The notes under the pieces are model-generated. The model was not told the origin of the DNA. It did not search any database and saw only the letters and a list, made by a program, of their open reading frames with translations. Source: Megamerina dolium (taxonomy: Eukaryota > Arthropoda > Insecta > Diptera > Megamerinidae). Taken from it: a stretch of DNA of 64,000 bases. The DNA is taken from the NCBI GenBank assembly GCA_963854835.1, contig OY978528.1:11130242-11194241 (forward strand), written 5' to 3'. Made by a program: the position numbers and the translations under genes. Positions within the stretch are counted from its first letter, which is position 1. Every line of letters starts with the position of its first letter. Positions 11,733 to 23,000 of this stretch are shown here, piece by piece.

Positions 11733-12150
11733 AGAGGCGTTGGCTTTTTGTTTTCATCTGAAGAAAAGTCCAGCGGAAAGTCATCGAATGCATTGTGAGA
11801 CTTATGGAGAATATGCTCCATTAATTTCAACTTGGTTTAGATGGTTCCAAAGTAATGATCTTAATACAAGCGATAAAGAGCGTCAAGCATGACCAGCAAC
11901 GTATGGAAACGCTGAATTGGAGACTTTATTGGTCAAAAGCCCAAGAAAAACTCGCAAACGAGCTTGCTGAATCTTTGGCAGTGAGTCGACAAGTAATTTC
12001 ATTGCATCTAAAGAATATGAATAGGATCCAGAAAACAGGAAATTGAGTTTTGTGTGAACTGAAAGCAAGAGACAACGAAAGGAGATTTTGAATATTTGAA
12101 ATGCTGCTTCAACCATACAAAGGGAAGTTTTATTTTTTATCATTATCATG
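11733..12150 (+). pseudogene. Mariner transposase pseudogene, N-terminal half (M1)
   Basis: This reads as the N-terminal DNA-binding half of a mariner (IS630-Tc1-mariner superfamily) transposase. It has FCFHLKKSPAESHRM, TYGEYAPLIST, then WFRWFQSNDLNTSDKERQ. After a frameshift (two overlapping frames between 11855 and 11892) comes EKLANELAESLAVSRQVISL and HLKNMNRIQKTG, the second helix-turn-helix. Intact mariners run about 345 residues. The catalytic DD34D part is missing here and stops follow, so the copy is dead. Terminal inverted repeats were not found. The copy ends close to a long (AAT)n tract. Confidence 0.88.
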
Positions 12151-12271
12151 AAGTTCATTAGGGTAGGATCTATACTAAACTTCCTTATGAATGCTGGACT
12201 TAGAGAAATACTCTAGTTCATGATGGGGTGAACAATAGACCTAGGGTCGTAGTGCAATACAACCCTCTAAT

Positions 12272-12335
<64 letters not shown>

Positions 12336-12355
12336 ATAATAATAATAATAATAAT
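12272..12355. repeat. (AAT)n microsatellite, ~84 bp
   Basis: Long AAT/ATA repeat with two ATTA interruptions. The frame at 12228-12434 with a run of isoleucines is just its translation. Confidence 0.95.
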
Positions 12356-12359
12356 TTTA

Positions 12360-14435
12360 ATTTATTGCAACAACTCTATGCTTAAATCCAGACAAATCTA
12401 CTTCAAAGTTGAAAATCCATACGTTCGAAGGTGATTCTGCTAAAAGCGGATGAAACCATTAATTGAGAGCGCCGTTAACAACAACAACAACTCATCAAAT
12501 TCGAACGAACGAAATTCATTGAATTAAAAAAAAACCATTAAAATCTACTTTGGAAAATATTAGATGAGAGGACTTAGTACTCCAAGTGCCGTATAGCACA
12601 GGCATTGACCCTCTGAAAGAAAATATGATACTTTGAATAAAATATATTGTAGCAATTTTCAAAAAATATGTATTCTTTAAAATATATTTGCGTGAAATAT
12701 TAAAACATTTTTGTCAAACATGTATGTCAAATCTACAAATGCTTGCTGGGATTGTGAAAAATTATTGAATATGATATGTACTCCTTGTATAGGCAATAAC
12801 AATTCAAATTGCTCATATCTAATAATTTTTATGCTACACAAAATGTTTAAAAATTTGCAATATGAATTTCTTATTTAAGTTTAGTTTAGTTTTATTTTCG
12901 AATCTAAAATTACATATTCTCTGATATTCGAACTCTAACTGCACTCTAGCACTCGAATTGTCAATCAGATACAAATACGTGTATTTAATATTGAACAATA
13001 TTGAAATATTGAATTGTAAGTAGAAGAAAAAAGTTAAAAAGAAAAAGAAAAACAAAAACAGAAAACTACTAAATGCTATTTACTCTGTGGTAGGTAAAAG
13101 AGAAATAGCAACAATGATGATGATGATGAGGAGGACAACGACTATTCAATTTCATATGCATTTCCTGAGTTATTTGCTAAAACATCTTTGCCCAAAAGTA
13201 GACACACACACACACACATAGTCATACATTGTTATGTACATATTTATGTATGCATTAGCAATGGGACATGGGATAAGAAAACACATATACATGCACATTA
13301 TACACTTGCATAATAGCACCAAGCATCTTGTATGTAGATAGTTGCATATAAAAAAATTAAAAAGGAAATGAGAGAGAAAAAGTAAAAACAAATTTTTGTT
13401 TTTATACACAAATAAAAACAAAGCAAATAAAAAAATATAAAAAGAAGCAACTATTTGTATTTTGTATAAAAAAATTATCACAATAAAAACAGAGGTTGAG
13501 GGGGTGCAAAAATTCAAACATATTCTAAGGATGCTTAAGCTGTTACTGTCGTCGAGAAATGGCCATACTCATATTTGTGTGCATTTCATACGAGTACATA
13601 CGAATCCATATGCATGGTATATTGAAGTACACAATAAATATATGCTTATGTCTGTAGTGGTGGTGGTGGTATGGCAAGTTGAAATGTTTGTATAGTAAAA
13701 CAAAAGTCATCATCATATTCTATTACCTAAACTCCAAAAAATGGTAACGTATAAGTACAAGTACTCGTACATAATACATGGTATGTAGTACGTACTATGC
13801 CTCCAACAATCATGCAAAGCTATGAATATTTTTATATCGCTAGTGTAAGTCGAGTGAATAGCTGCAAAAAAGCAATATAAATATACAAACAAACAATATA
13901 TAAAAGGATGCATATTGCACAATGCTCATATGAGATATACAACATACAACAATAACCCGAAATAAAACAAAGTGAAAAAGGAATGGAATTGTCATAGAAA
14001 ATAAATATTCCATATGTATGCATTCGTATATAATGCATAGAAGATGAAATAATGGCAAAAGGAAGCAAGCACAAAAATATAATTTTAAATAAAAAATCCA
14101 TTATTTGATTTTTTATTCAATTTTTTTTTTTATTATAGTGTAGTATTTTTTTTTTTCTGTGCTAAGAAGCTATAAATAATTTCATTTTATACAAATATGG
14201 TTCAAATATTGTAGAAAAAAAAATATAAACAGATTTTAGACAATTTTTGCATAGTTTCGTTGACTTAACGAATGAGCAATAAAATAGAAGAAAATATATA
14301 TTTTGTTGAGCATTCAAAAATTTCACAGAAATTATAGTTAGAAGTCATAGTGTTCATATATTTTGGAAAATTCGTCTTTTGATGAAGTTGGTTTAATGTT
14401 TGATTAACTCATTAAACTGATTAACTGATTAACAC
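12360..14435. other. AT-rich stretch with microsatellites, no gene seen
   Basis: Includes a (GAT)n run at about 13113-13128, (CA)n at 13201-13219, a GGT run near 13659-13672 and poly-T near 14118-14155. The hydrophobic minus-strand frames at 13170-14101 derive from AT-rich DNA on the complementary strand; no start context, homology motif or splice pattern supports them. Confidence 0.5.
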
Positions 14436-14493
14436 ATCTGATTAATCTACAATCTGATCAAATAATCTGATTAATCTACAATCTGATCAAATA
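14436..14493. repeat. 29-bp tandem duplication
   Basis: Two perfect or near-perfect units of ATCTGATTAATCTACAATCT followed by GATCAAATA, starting at 14436 and 14465, inside a longer stretch dominated by degenerate GATTAA words (14395-14540). Confidence 0.85.
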
Positions 14494-14881
14494 ATCTTAT
14501 TAATCAAAATTTTGATTAATCGATTAACAAATAATTTGACTCATTAACATTTTTATTAATCAAGTATGAATTGAATAATTAAAATTGAAATGATACGGTT
14601 AATCATTATTATTTTTTATAGTCATAATATAAAATAATACGAATAAAATATTGAACTTATTTTTAATAATTGTTTTTTTTTTCAGTACAAACGAAAATGT
14701 GCTGAACATTTTTTTTAGAAAGCAAATTACAAAAAAAAAAAAACAAAACAAAATTAAAAATTAATAATAATAATAATAATTTCGATTAATCATATTTTTC
14801 AGCTAAATGATTATTCACAAAGCACTAATTTTTATTATTAATAAATAAACAATCATTGATTAGACTCAAAGATATATGATA

Positions 14882-15109
14882 TTAGGTTGGCAACTAAGAA
14901 ATTGCCGATATTTTCATACGCACATTGATCCCAAATGACTACCTTCAATCGAAAATGGATGCAATTTACTTATTAAGGAAGAGAAAATCTGACAGCTAAT
15001 CAATGTCAGAAAGAAAGAGAATCATAACATTGACAAAATGTATCCAAAATATGTGTGTAGACAGAAATATTCATGCATGAAAACGGCACCTATTTAGTTG
15101 CTAACACAA
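14882..15109. mobile_element. Mariner-type MITE with TA flanks (MITE-1)
   Basis: The left end TTAGGTTGGCAACTAAGAAA and the complement of the right end TTGTGTTAGCAACTAAATAG are similar over about 30-40 bp, including CGATATTTTCAT / CGTTTTCATGCAT. Each end abuts a TA dinucleotide (14880-14881; 15110-15111), the target used by mariners. The TTAGGTTGGCAACTAA end matches my recollection of mellifera-type mariner ends. The interior (about 150 bp) has no transposase, so this is a non-autonomous deletion derivative. A second mariner-like end, ATTAAGTTGGGGGAAAAAG, follows at 15111. Confidence 0.72.
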
Positions 15110-15111
15110 TA

Positions 15112-17565
15112 TTAAGTTGGGGGAAAAAGAAATGCGATGGATTATGTTAATTTTGAGCTTATGGTTCGAATAGTCTGATTTTAATCAAATATTCATAATT
15201 TGCCTTCAGTATTCGTTGTCATTTTAATAATAATTTCATGACTCGCCTTCTGATGATGATGATCGATTTTCACAACCTTCTCTTAATGTCGATTTCTGCA
15301 ATAATAAAAAAAAATATGGCAATCGCTTGGTGCCTGGTGCAACCTATAAGGTGTAAGCATTGAAACTTCTGAAGAAAGCTTTTGGAGATTTTACAGTGTG
15401 ATTTTTTTAAGAAACATAAAATTTAGAGAAATGCATGAAACCTTTCTATGAGACGATGGAACGATCTATATAATTCAATGTTTAAAGATGATTTCATGTA
15501 AATATTGATTCAAAAATTCAATATATTTTACAAGTGTGTAGCCAATGCCTTCGTTTTTGTCCAGCTCAGTTTGTTTGGAAACAATTTCAAACCCAATTTT
15601 TATTGAACTTGAATTTTCAGTTGTCTCAGAATGAATTAGGTATGCTAGATAAGTGCTCGAAATGATAGATACTATCAATATGGTAATAGGCTAGACAGAA
15701 TTTATATATCGTAAATATATATTATGGCTGACTTTTGCTGCAACAGCACACGATATAGACTGTACATTCCACAAGTGTGCATGATGATGAGCAACATCAT
15801 TTGTCGAGGAGAAACTCATTTGCATAATATGAAAATAACTCTTCAAAATGAATAATTGGAATACAGAAAATTGCCTAAGAAGTATAAAATATATTCGTAC
15901 GTAAAAATTGTTTCAAAGAACTTTAAATAAACATATTGCCCTTTTGTATAATGCTTTTATATATTATTAAAAAAAAAAAAAAAATAAATAACATTCGTAT
16001 AAATTCTCAAATTCACATATTCTTGAAAAAAAAAGGAAAAATTGCCTAAAAAACTTTGTTATTTATTTCTAGGAAATGTAAATAAAATTCAACACATTTA
16101 TAATTGTTTATTATGATGATGATGATGACGACGACGACTATGATGAGTCCTTTGGTGTAAATTTATATACCAAAAAATATATGTATACAATATTATATTA
16201 TTTTCATAAGTGTTTGTGACACTTTATAATATAGCTTTACAATAGATCAACAAATAAATTTTAAGTAAAAATGTATATCATAAAAATGTACATTTACCAC
16301 ATTATTATTTTTTTTTTTTTTTGCATACACCTAAAAGTATATATGCATAAATACTTACGTCTATATAATTTTATTTTGTGATGCTTAAAAGTATGCTATT
16401 TGATTTATTAAACTGATGTGTTGTGAAAAGAAAAAGTTTTTACATTAAAAACCGACACAATCAAAAAGTTTCAAGTGTAATTTACATGTTGGCATGTCTG
16501 ACGCCTAAAAGTTGATTACACCACAAGTATATGTATAGTATATCTTCTATACATATATACATATGTCATGTATACTATAATACATGACTTTGTTCTGCTT
16601 TGTGTAATTAATTTTAAATAAGTAAAGAAGCAATAGACACAACTATTGAGCATATACATATTGTATTACTATATCACATCATTAATGAAGTGAAGCATAC
16701 ACATTTTATGAGGGTAAAAATGACCCAAAGGAAAAAAAAAAAAAACAAAACATGATGAACTTTAAAACAAATTGTCTTTTTTGCTGTTAGACAGAAACTC
16801 GCAAAGGTAACTGTAATGTAAGACAAGCACAGAATAGTAGCACATAATCATTATAATTTTACAATATTTTTATAGCATACAGCTCGTGCACACACAGTAA
16901 TAATGACAACGGATTAATGACATGGCAACAATTTGGCATTTTGAAACCATAGAACAAATAGTGATAATGTTGTTTCATCACATTTACCTCATTTATTTTC
17001 GACATTTCTTTTTAAATGGTTAGATTAAAAAGTATAGAAATATTTGATGTGAGATGATGAGCTGGTAGATGCAACAAGATGACACCTTTAGACGATAGTT
17101 GTACATGAGGTAAGCATTCGGCAGCTATTGAATTACATTTGAAATAATATTTTTGAATAGTCAGCCAGATAGCTTGCTATGTCTAGACAACAGCTGTCAA
17201 ATTGGTTCTTTTTAGTTTGCTTCAGAATGCTTCGTTGTGCTATGACTGGTGGTGGAAGTAGTAGTATACAGAAGCTCATTGTAAAATTTTTCACGTAGAA
17301 TGTGGAGTGCTATATTCTGTACTGCGGTATTTGTGATAACATATGAACATCCACGCATGATAATTCATTTGAAGTTAGAATTTTAATTACTTTTAATAAC
17401 ATCACCAAAGGCATCTGTATGCATTGACATAGAATAAGAATTAATGAATGAATTTATAATCAATATGGATCATCTTCTTGAATGAATGCAGGCGTAATAT
17501 TACAATTCTTTAATCTTTATTAATGCTAAAATATGTATTAATTTTCGACTTTTCGGTCTCATACT
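15112..17565. other. AT-rich stretch, no gene seen
   Basis: Starts with a possible orphan mariner terminal repeat (15111-15135, TTGGGGGAAAAAGAAATGCG) whose partner I did not find. Also contains a GAT/GAC run (16114-16139) and A-runs. No gene supported. Confidence 0.5.
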
Positions 17566-17569
17566 TATT

Positions 17570-18480
17570 TTAAAGAGGTATAAAGCAACATCATTCGACG
17601 TATCGTAGCAGTGGCTTTGTATGGCAGCTGTCTTAAATAGTTGGTGTGGTACGCTTATTTCTTCAGAAATTATTTTCGCTTAGATTATCAACTGATTTAC
17701 CAAATATAATTATCTTAGATGAAATATTAAGTGAGCTATGAAGGCTTGAAATTGTAATAAATTCTATATTTTTATATGGGAGCTACATTATCGGGTGGGC
17801 GTGGCATATTCATTTTTTGTGATATTATTTCACTATATAAAATTAATCAATTTTCAAAATATGGCTGTGCTAGACCAAAGAATACTAAAGTTATTGATGA
17901 TTAAAAATTTTGTAAAATTCTATAATTTTGTATGAGAGCTACATTAATTAGTGGGCATGGTTCGGTTATTTTAAATATAGTTATTTGTTCTTAAAATATA
18001 AATTTGCACTCTCAATATTATTGTTGTATACGAAAGATTAGGCAAGTTATGGCGTTTAAAAATTTTCAGTAATTCTGTGACTTTGTATGGGAGCTACAAG
18101 AAATAGTGGGTGTGGCTCCACCATTTTTAACATAAATATTATATACTGCAACATTAATTTATTTGCCAAATATTATTGTCCCAGGCCGAAAATTGTGTAA
18201 GTTATAGCAGTTTAAATTTAAAATAATTTCGAGCCTTTATAGGGGAACTACAATACATAGTCGATGTGGCTCTCCTATTTCTGACAAAATTATTTTTCAT
18301 TATAATATTGTCTTATTTGGCAAATATTGTTGTCCTGATACAAAATAAAACCTATTTAAGTTTTGACTGTTTCAAGTTGAAAATAATTTCGACCTTGACC
18401 TTTCATAACAAAGACAGAAAAATCATATTGCCGATTCGATACGTATTAATTTCTTCGATTGTGTCGTCTTAGCAACGAAA
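17570..18480 (+). repeat. ~155-bp tandem array R153A (mini-me-type internal repeat)
   Basis: Units start with TTTGTATGGGAGCTAC-type words at 17616, 17771, 17928, 18082 and 18236, a spacing of 155, 157, 154 and 154 bp. Each then carries GTGGGYGTGGC, a TATTTGCCAAATATTRTTGT block and GTAAGTTATAGCAG. The same blocks in the same order occur on the minus strand inside the mini-me-like element at 54925-56511 (around 55260-55400). Frames at 18266-18857 overlap the array and its edge and are not credible genes. Confidence 0.85.
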
Positions 18481-18899
18481 TATATTAAATCATTTCAACT
18501 TTGTTGGACTTCACTGCTAGACTGAGAACTTTGGTTTTCTTAGATTTGTTGATCTTACGATCGAATTGCCGGAATTGCGCTTTTGGGGCATTGGACATCA
18601 CCGAAAATTCAATTAGAAATTATAAATACCTCTCCGTGTTCTCAGTTATTAATAGAAATATCATTGAAGGTATCATATTATATATTCTTGTTGACTTGTT
18701 ACAAATTTCAACATTTTCCATCATCATTAATGCACCTGATTGTAAGAATTATCTTCGTTGTCGTCTCTCTGGTGAAGTTCTAGCTACAGGCGGCAAGAAG
18801 GCAAGAAGTCCTAGACTAATTTTTCACTTTATACTGAGACAACCAATAATGTTTTAATTTTAAAATGATTTTTGTTAGGTAAATGGACATTAAGCTCTC

Positions 18900-19286
18900 A
18901 CTAACAACTTGATTCTGAGTTAGAACTTAGTTTAAAATATAGACGGAATTAATCACTGAATGAAATGTGTGCCATAATCAAAAAATTATACAATAATTAT
19001 AGAATTTCCTTGAAAGCTTCAAAAATTATTAATAAAATTCACTAATCTACTTCGATATTGCTTAACTCTAAAAAAATCCCTACTTTCTTCTATATACTTG
19101 CACACTGACTGACGACTTTAATATGCATATTGAATTCTGGCAACATTGTTTAACTCGATTGTGCAACATGAAGAATGTGTTGTTAAGTCTATGTCATCTA
19201 GGCAACCACATTAACCACAAATAATTTTGTTTTTTATGACTTTTAATGGCAATGACGGCGACGGAGATGACGGCATGTGGTGGCAT
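18900..19286. other. AT-rich stretch grading into a GC-richer patch
   Basis: Nothing gene-like until a small GC-richer patch at about 19245-19280 with repeated GACGGCGACGGAG-type words directly upstream of the possible core promoter. Confidence 0.4.
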
Positions 19287-19350
19287 TATATATAAAACTA
19301 ACCAACGAAGAAAGCAGTCAGCAACCAGCTGACAAACTGACGGAAGTCAT
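19287..19350 (+). promoter_or_regulatory. Possible RNA polymerase II core promoter
   Basis: A TATATATAAAAC box (TATAAAA at 19291-19297) lies 29 bp upstream of an initiator-like AGTCAGCA (A at 19320). A downstream AGTCA at 19345-19349 fits the fly DPE consensus RGWYV but sits about two bases closer than usual. No convincing coding exon follows; the frame at 19401-19643 turns into poly-lysine from an A-run. Weak, position-based evidence. Confidence 0.25.
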
Positions 19351-19399
19351 AACTTTGGCGGCGACATGCAATTTTCCTACATCTTGTTTCCTTCCGCTA

Positions 19400-21100
19400 T
19401 GTGTTTGTTTTTTTTTTTCACTCCCATTTTCATACTATTAGGTTGCTGCCATCACCCCCCACTCCACACTCAGTTGTACCATTAAGCAACAAAGTCAATT
19501 TTATGATCGATGATAAAGTTATAGACATACCAGAAAAAGTGAGAGAAAAAAAAAAACAAAAAAAAAAAAAAATAGAAACGAAAAGTGGCAAGAATGTCTA
19601 TGTAATCATACAAGCATATTCTTACCAATCACATAAGTGTTAGTTTACGATTATTTTCAAAAGTCATAAACATGCGGAAGCTAATGAAATTGAAATCAAA
19701 TTGTATTCCTTTAGTAATGACATGTCTGTTTTTCTTCTTCTTCTTCTTGATTCTATTTGATTGGTTTAAGCTAAGTCAAAATTTATTTTTTTTTATGCAA
19801 ATATATTGGATTTTATAATTTTTTTTTCTTTTATAGAAATATTAATGAAGACATAGAGAGCTGTAAAGTGCCATTCACAATTGTCATCAAATGTCAATCG
19901 AATTATGAATTCACCATCAAGTAGACTTTTAACATCAATCATATTAAATATTTTACACAAATAGAAAATGTCATATTTTTGAGATGACCATCTTAAGCTT
20001 AAGCTGTATGTTTTGTGGTTGTTATGACAGTTTTTATTTCTTTACATTTTTCCCACTTTTTGTATGAAGCCATAAGAATGGGACATTTAAAAGACATCGA
20101 CCATTGACCAATCCATATTATCAGCAAAGCAAAAGGCTGTAAAGTGTAGACATGTCAATTAAATTGTAATAAATTCAATAATTCATTTTACATTTTTCCT
20201 TAGCTTGTTGTCATCTTTTTTCAATGTCACTTTTTTCTTATATGAAATCATATATGCATCTACCTTTCAATTATGTTCATTGACAAAGGACGATTATTCT
20301 ATTGGAAGCTGGTTGTTGGCCGCATCTGCTACCCAAATACAATGCATAGAGAGAGATAGAGAGAGAGAGACGTAAGTAGTAGGCAACATCGTATAAATGA
20401 CACTTACTTTACACTTTGTCAATAGCTAAAGCTTCTACGACATCTTGTTAATGGTATTGTCATAAACATCACCATTAATATCATCAATATTCTATGTATA
20501 TCATTTGGTGGTCGATAGAATCGAGGAGTCTTTTTTTTATTTGATATTTGCATGTTTTCGACTATTAACTTTGTATTCGTATGTGTGTTTACAAATACAC
20601 ACATCTCTACTTTTGTATAATATCAGCAAATTAAAATTTAATATTTTTCATATTTTTGCAAACAACATCTGTCTGTGGAATGCCAAAACAGACAGACGTG
20701 CTTCTATAAAATGTTCTACCTATTAGACTATTGTACGTAGGTATAATACATATATATTGCTGTTGTTGTTGTTAATATCGACATGTGTGGCATGTGTGAC
20801 AGTAATATCACATATTTATTGAAACATTAATCTTACAAATATACACAAACATACCAACACACACACACAGATCTGTGGGTGCGTGTTTGCTTGTGTGGCT
20901 ACGTGTGTGGCATTATTGCAAACAATAATCGTTATTGTGAAATCAATTTATATATTTTTATACATATTAGTACAGGTGTATACAAATTGTCATGATCGTG
21001 ATGGCATGTTTAATATGTAAATACTGTAATATACAGGATTTTTAAGATTTTTAATACAATATTGTATGTTTTTTATTTTCAAGAAAATAATGTAAAGTCA
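19400..21100. other. AT-rich stretch with microsatellites, no gene seen
   Basis: Contains A-runs (19548-19573), (CTT)n (about 19733-19748), (GA)n (20347-20370), (CA)n near 20858-20869 and TTG repeats near 20761-20774. No recognisable gene or transposon. Confidence 0.5.
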
Positions 21101-21149
21101 ATAGAAAATTATTGAAATCGAATTATTGCATTTTTCTTTTTATTCAGAA

Positions 21150-21720
21150 ATTTTATTATCACTTGAGTGCTTGCGCCCTCCTTTGTAAGGGAGTCGACCA
21201 TTTCGTTTCCCTCGTATCCCTCATGTCCCGGCACCCACATGAGGGTGACAGGATTCTTTACTGCCAGGGCATTGAGAAGTTGAAAATATTTCCAAACCAC
21301 CCTTGATTGAAATGATAATTTTGCCAGGGACTTTAAAGCCGCCTGGCTATCCGTGAGGTTGCATATTTTGTTAACACTGGTGCCCCTACTTAAGGCATGG
21401 ACCTCTGTGCCTGTAAAATGGAAGTTGTTTTCCCCATTGCGATTGATTTTCGAAATCTTGGTCCAACAATTCTAGTCCCCAGCGGAGCCATCTTCCATCT
21501 TAGACCCATCAGGGTACCACAACTCTGAGTAGTCCTTTTGGGACCATATCGCTACTCCTCCAAGCCGAATGGTTGCTGGGGAGCACTTCAAAGTGCTTGG
21601 AGGAGATGAGCTTTCTATTCATCTTGTCGAAGATCAAAAGACATGAAGAGCCCCAAACGGTGTCCAGGATCTTTATATGTCCTTTGAGATTGCCTTCTTT
21701 AAGATTAAGCAGATTGGGCA
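21150..21720 (-). pseudogene. LINE RNase H fragment (copy L8)
   Basis: A minus-strand relative of the copy at 8021-9165. It has LKEGNLKGHIKILD, HFEVL..HSAWRS, a DGSKMEDGSAG catalytic-aspartate motif reached after a frameshift, and a degraded glutamate region. The last RNase H motif reads TLMWVPGHEGYEGNEMVDSL. In that motif VDSL replaces the usual ADSL, and the frame is closed by stops after NKKK. The zinc-finger end and 3' UTR are absent, so this copy is truncated at both ends and broken by frameshifts. Confidence 0.85.
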
Positions 21721-21829
21721 GTCTCCACAGTATGACGATATTTGTAGAAATAGTAGAAATACCAATGACTTGTCTTTCTTAACACCTACAAAACCAAAGA
21801 AATTTCATTACACATATGAGAATATTATC

Positions 21830-23000
21830 AAAATGTTGATAGAAAAGTTAATGGGGTTACTGTTGAGAGACCTCTTTTGTATGACAGATATGCCCGGCTA
21901 CCATCCGATTCCGACTATTTTCAAACATTTCTATTTGCTAACATATCAAATTGCATATCAGCGAATATTAGCTTGATATTTTCATGGCAAAGTGTGAAAA
22001 TATAGATACTGAGCCATAAATTTGTATGAGAGGTAGGCGTGGTTTTCATGCGTTTCAAACCATTTTCGAACAGTACTTTTAAATGCTAAATACAAGCTTG
22101 GTGTATTGAGTTTATGCATAATAACTTGATATTTTCATACGAAAAGTATGAAAATACTATTAGGGAAACCAAAGTTTGTATGGAAGGTAGGTGTATTTTT
22201 TAAGCAATTCAATCCATTTTTTTAACATTACTATTGAATGTTGAATAAATGTTAACATGCTAAGTTTTAGCACTATTCCTTAATTTTGATCGGTTAAAAA
22301 GTGTAAAAAACAAATTCCAAAACATACTTTTGTATGGGAGGTAGGTGTAGTTTTAATCTGAATTTGGCTATTTTTGAACACGTTACGTTATTAGCAAATA
22401 TAATTGTATGTAGAGAATTTCAGCTTGATTTCATATTATTTTTGTGCGAAAAGTATAAAATTATACAAACAGAAGCAACATTTTGTATGAGACGTAGTCG
22501 TAGTTTTTAGTCAATTCAGTCCGTTTTCAAACATGACTATCAGATGTTAAATTCACGTTTATTCACCTAATTTCAGCTGGATAACTTGATGTTTTCATGC
22601 TAAAATTGTGAAAATATACGTACAGAAGGAAAATTTTGTATGAAAGATAGGCGTAGTTTTTATCCGATTGAAGTCATTAATGAACATTGCTATTGCATGT
22701 TATATATTATCTTATGTACCAAATTTCAGCATGATATCTTTAAATGTTCAGCTCCAAAGTGGTAAAAAATCATTTCATAAACATATTTTGTATGGGAGAT
22801 AAGAAGATTTGTCATCCGATATTGCCCATTTATGAATTAATGCATTGCTTGGCGAAAATAACCTTAACGTGTAAATTTTTGGTACAATCGCTTAATGATT
22901 ATGACAGTTATCGAGCGAGTAAACACCTCTCCATATGTACCAAACTCAATCTAACCCTGACATTGGATGAGAGATACATAAGTTTCATCAGCCAAATTAT
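21830..23000 (+). repeat. 153-bp tandem array R153B
   Basis: TTTGTATGRGAGRTAGGCGTRG-type words start at 21876, 22021, 22175, 22329, 22482, 22635 and 22787: one spacing of 145, then 152-154 bp. Each unit also carries CAAATTTCAGCTTGATA and TTTTCATGCGAAAAGT-like blocks. Units have diverged substantially, so the array is old. Frames at 21677-21976 and 22744-23004 lie in it and are not genes. Confidence 0.88.

Noticed and set aside
12228..12434. 68-residue frame with long isoleucine runs
   Set aside because: It is the translation of the (AAT)n microsatellite at 12272-12355.
13170..14101. Several overlapping hydrophobic minus-strand frames resembling membrane proteins
   Set aside because: Poly-T/A-rich complement gives F, L, I and Y by composition; no GC-rich third positions, no splice sites and no homology motifs.
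17570..23000. CRISPR-like regularly spaced repeats
   Set aside because: The repeats are whole diverged 153-157-bp tandem units, not short identical repeats with unique spacers, and the DNA is eukaryotic.
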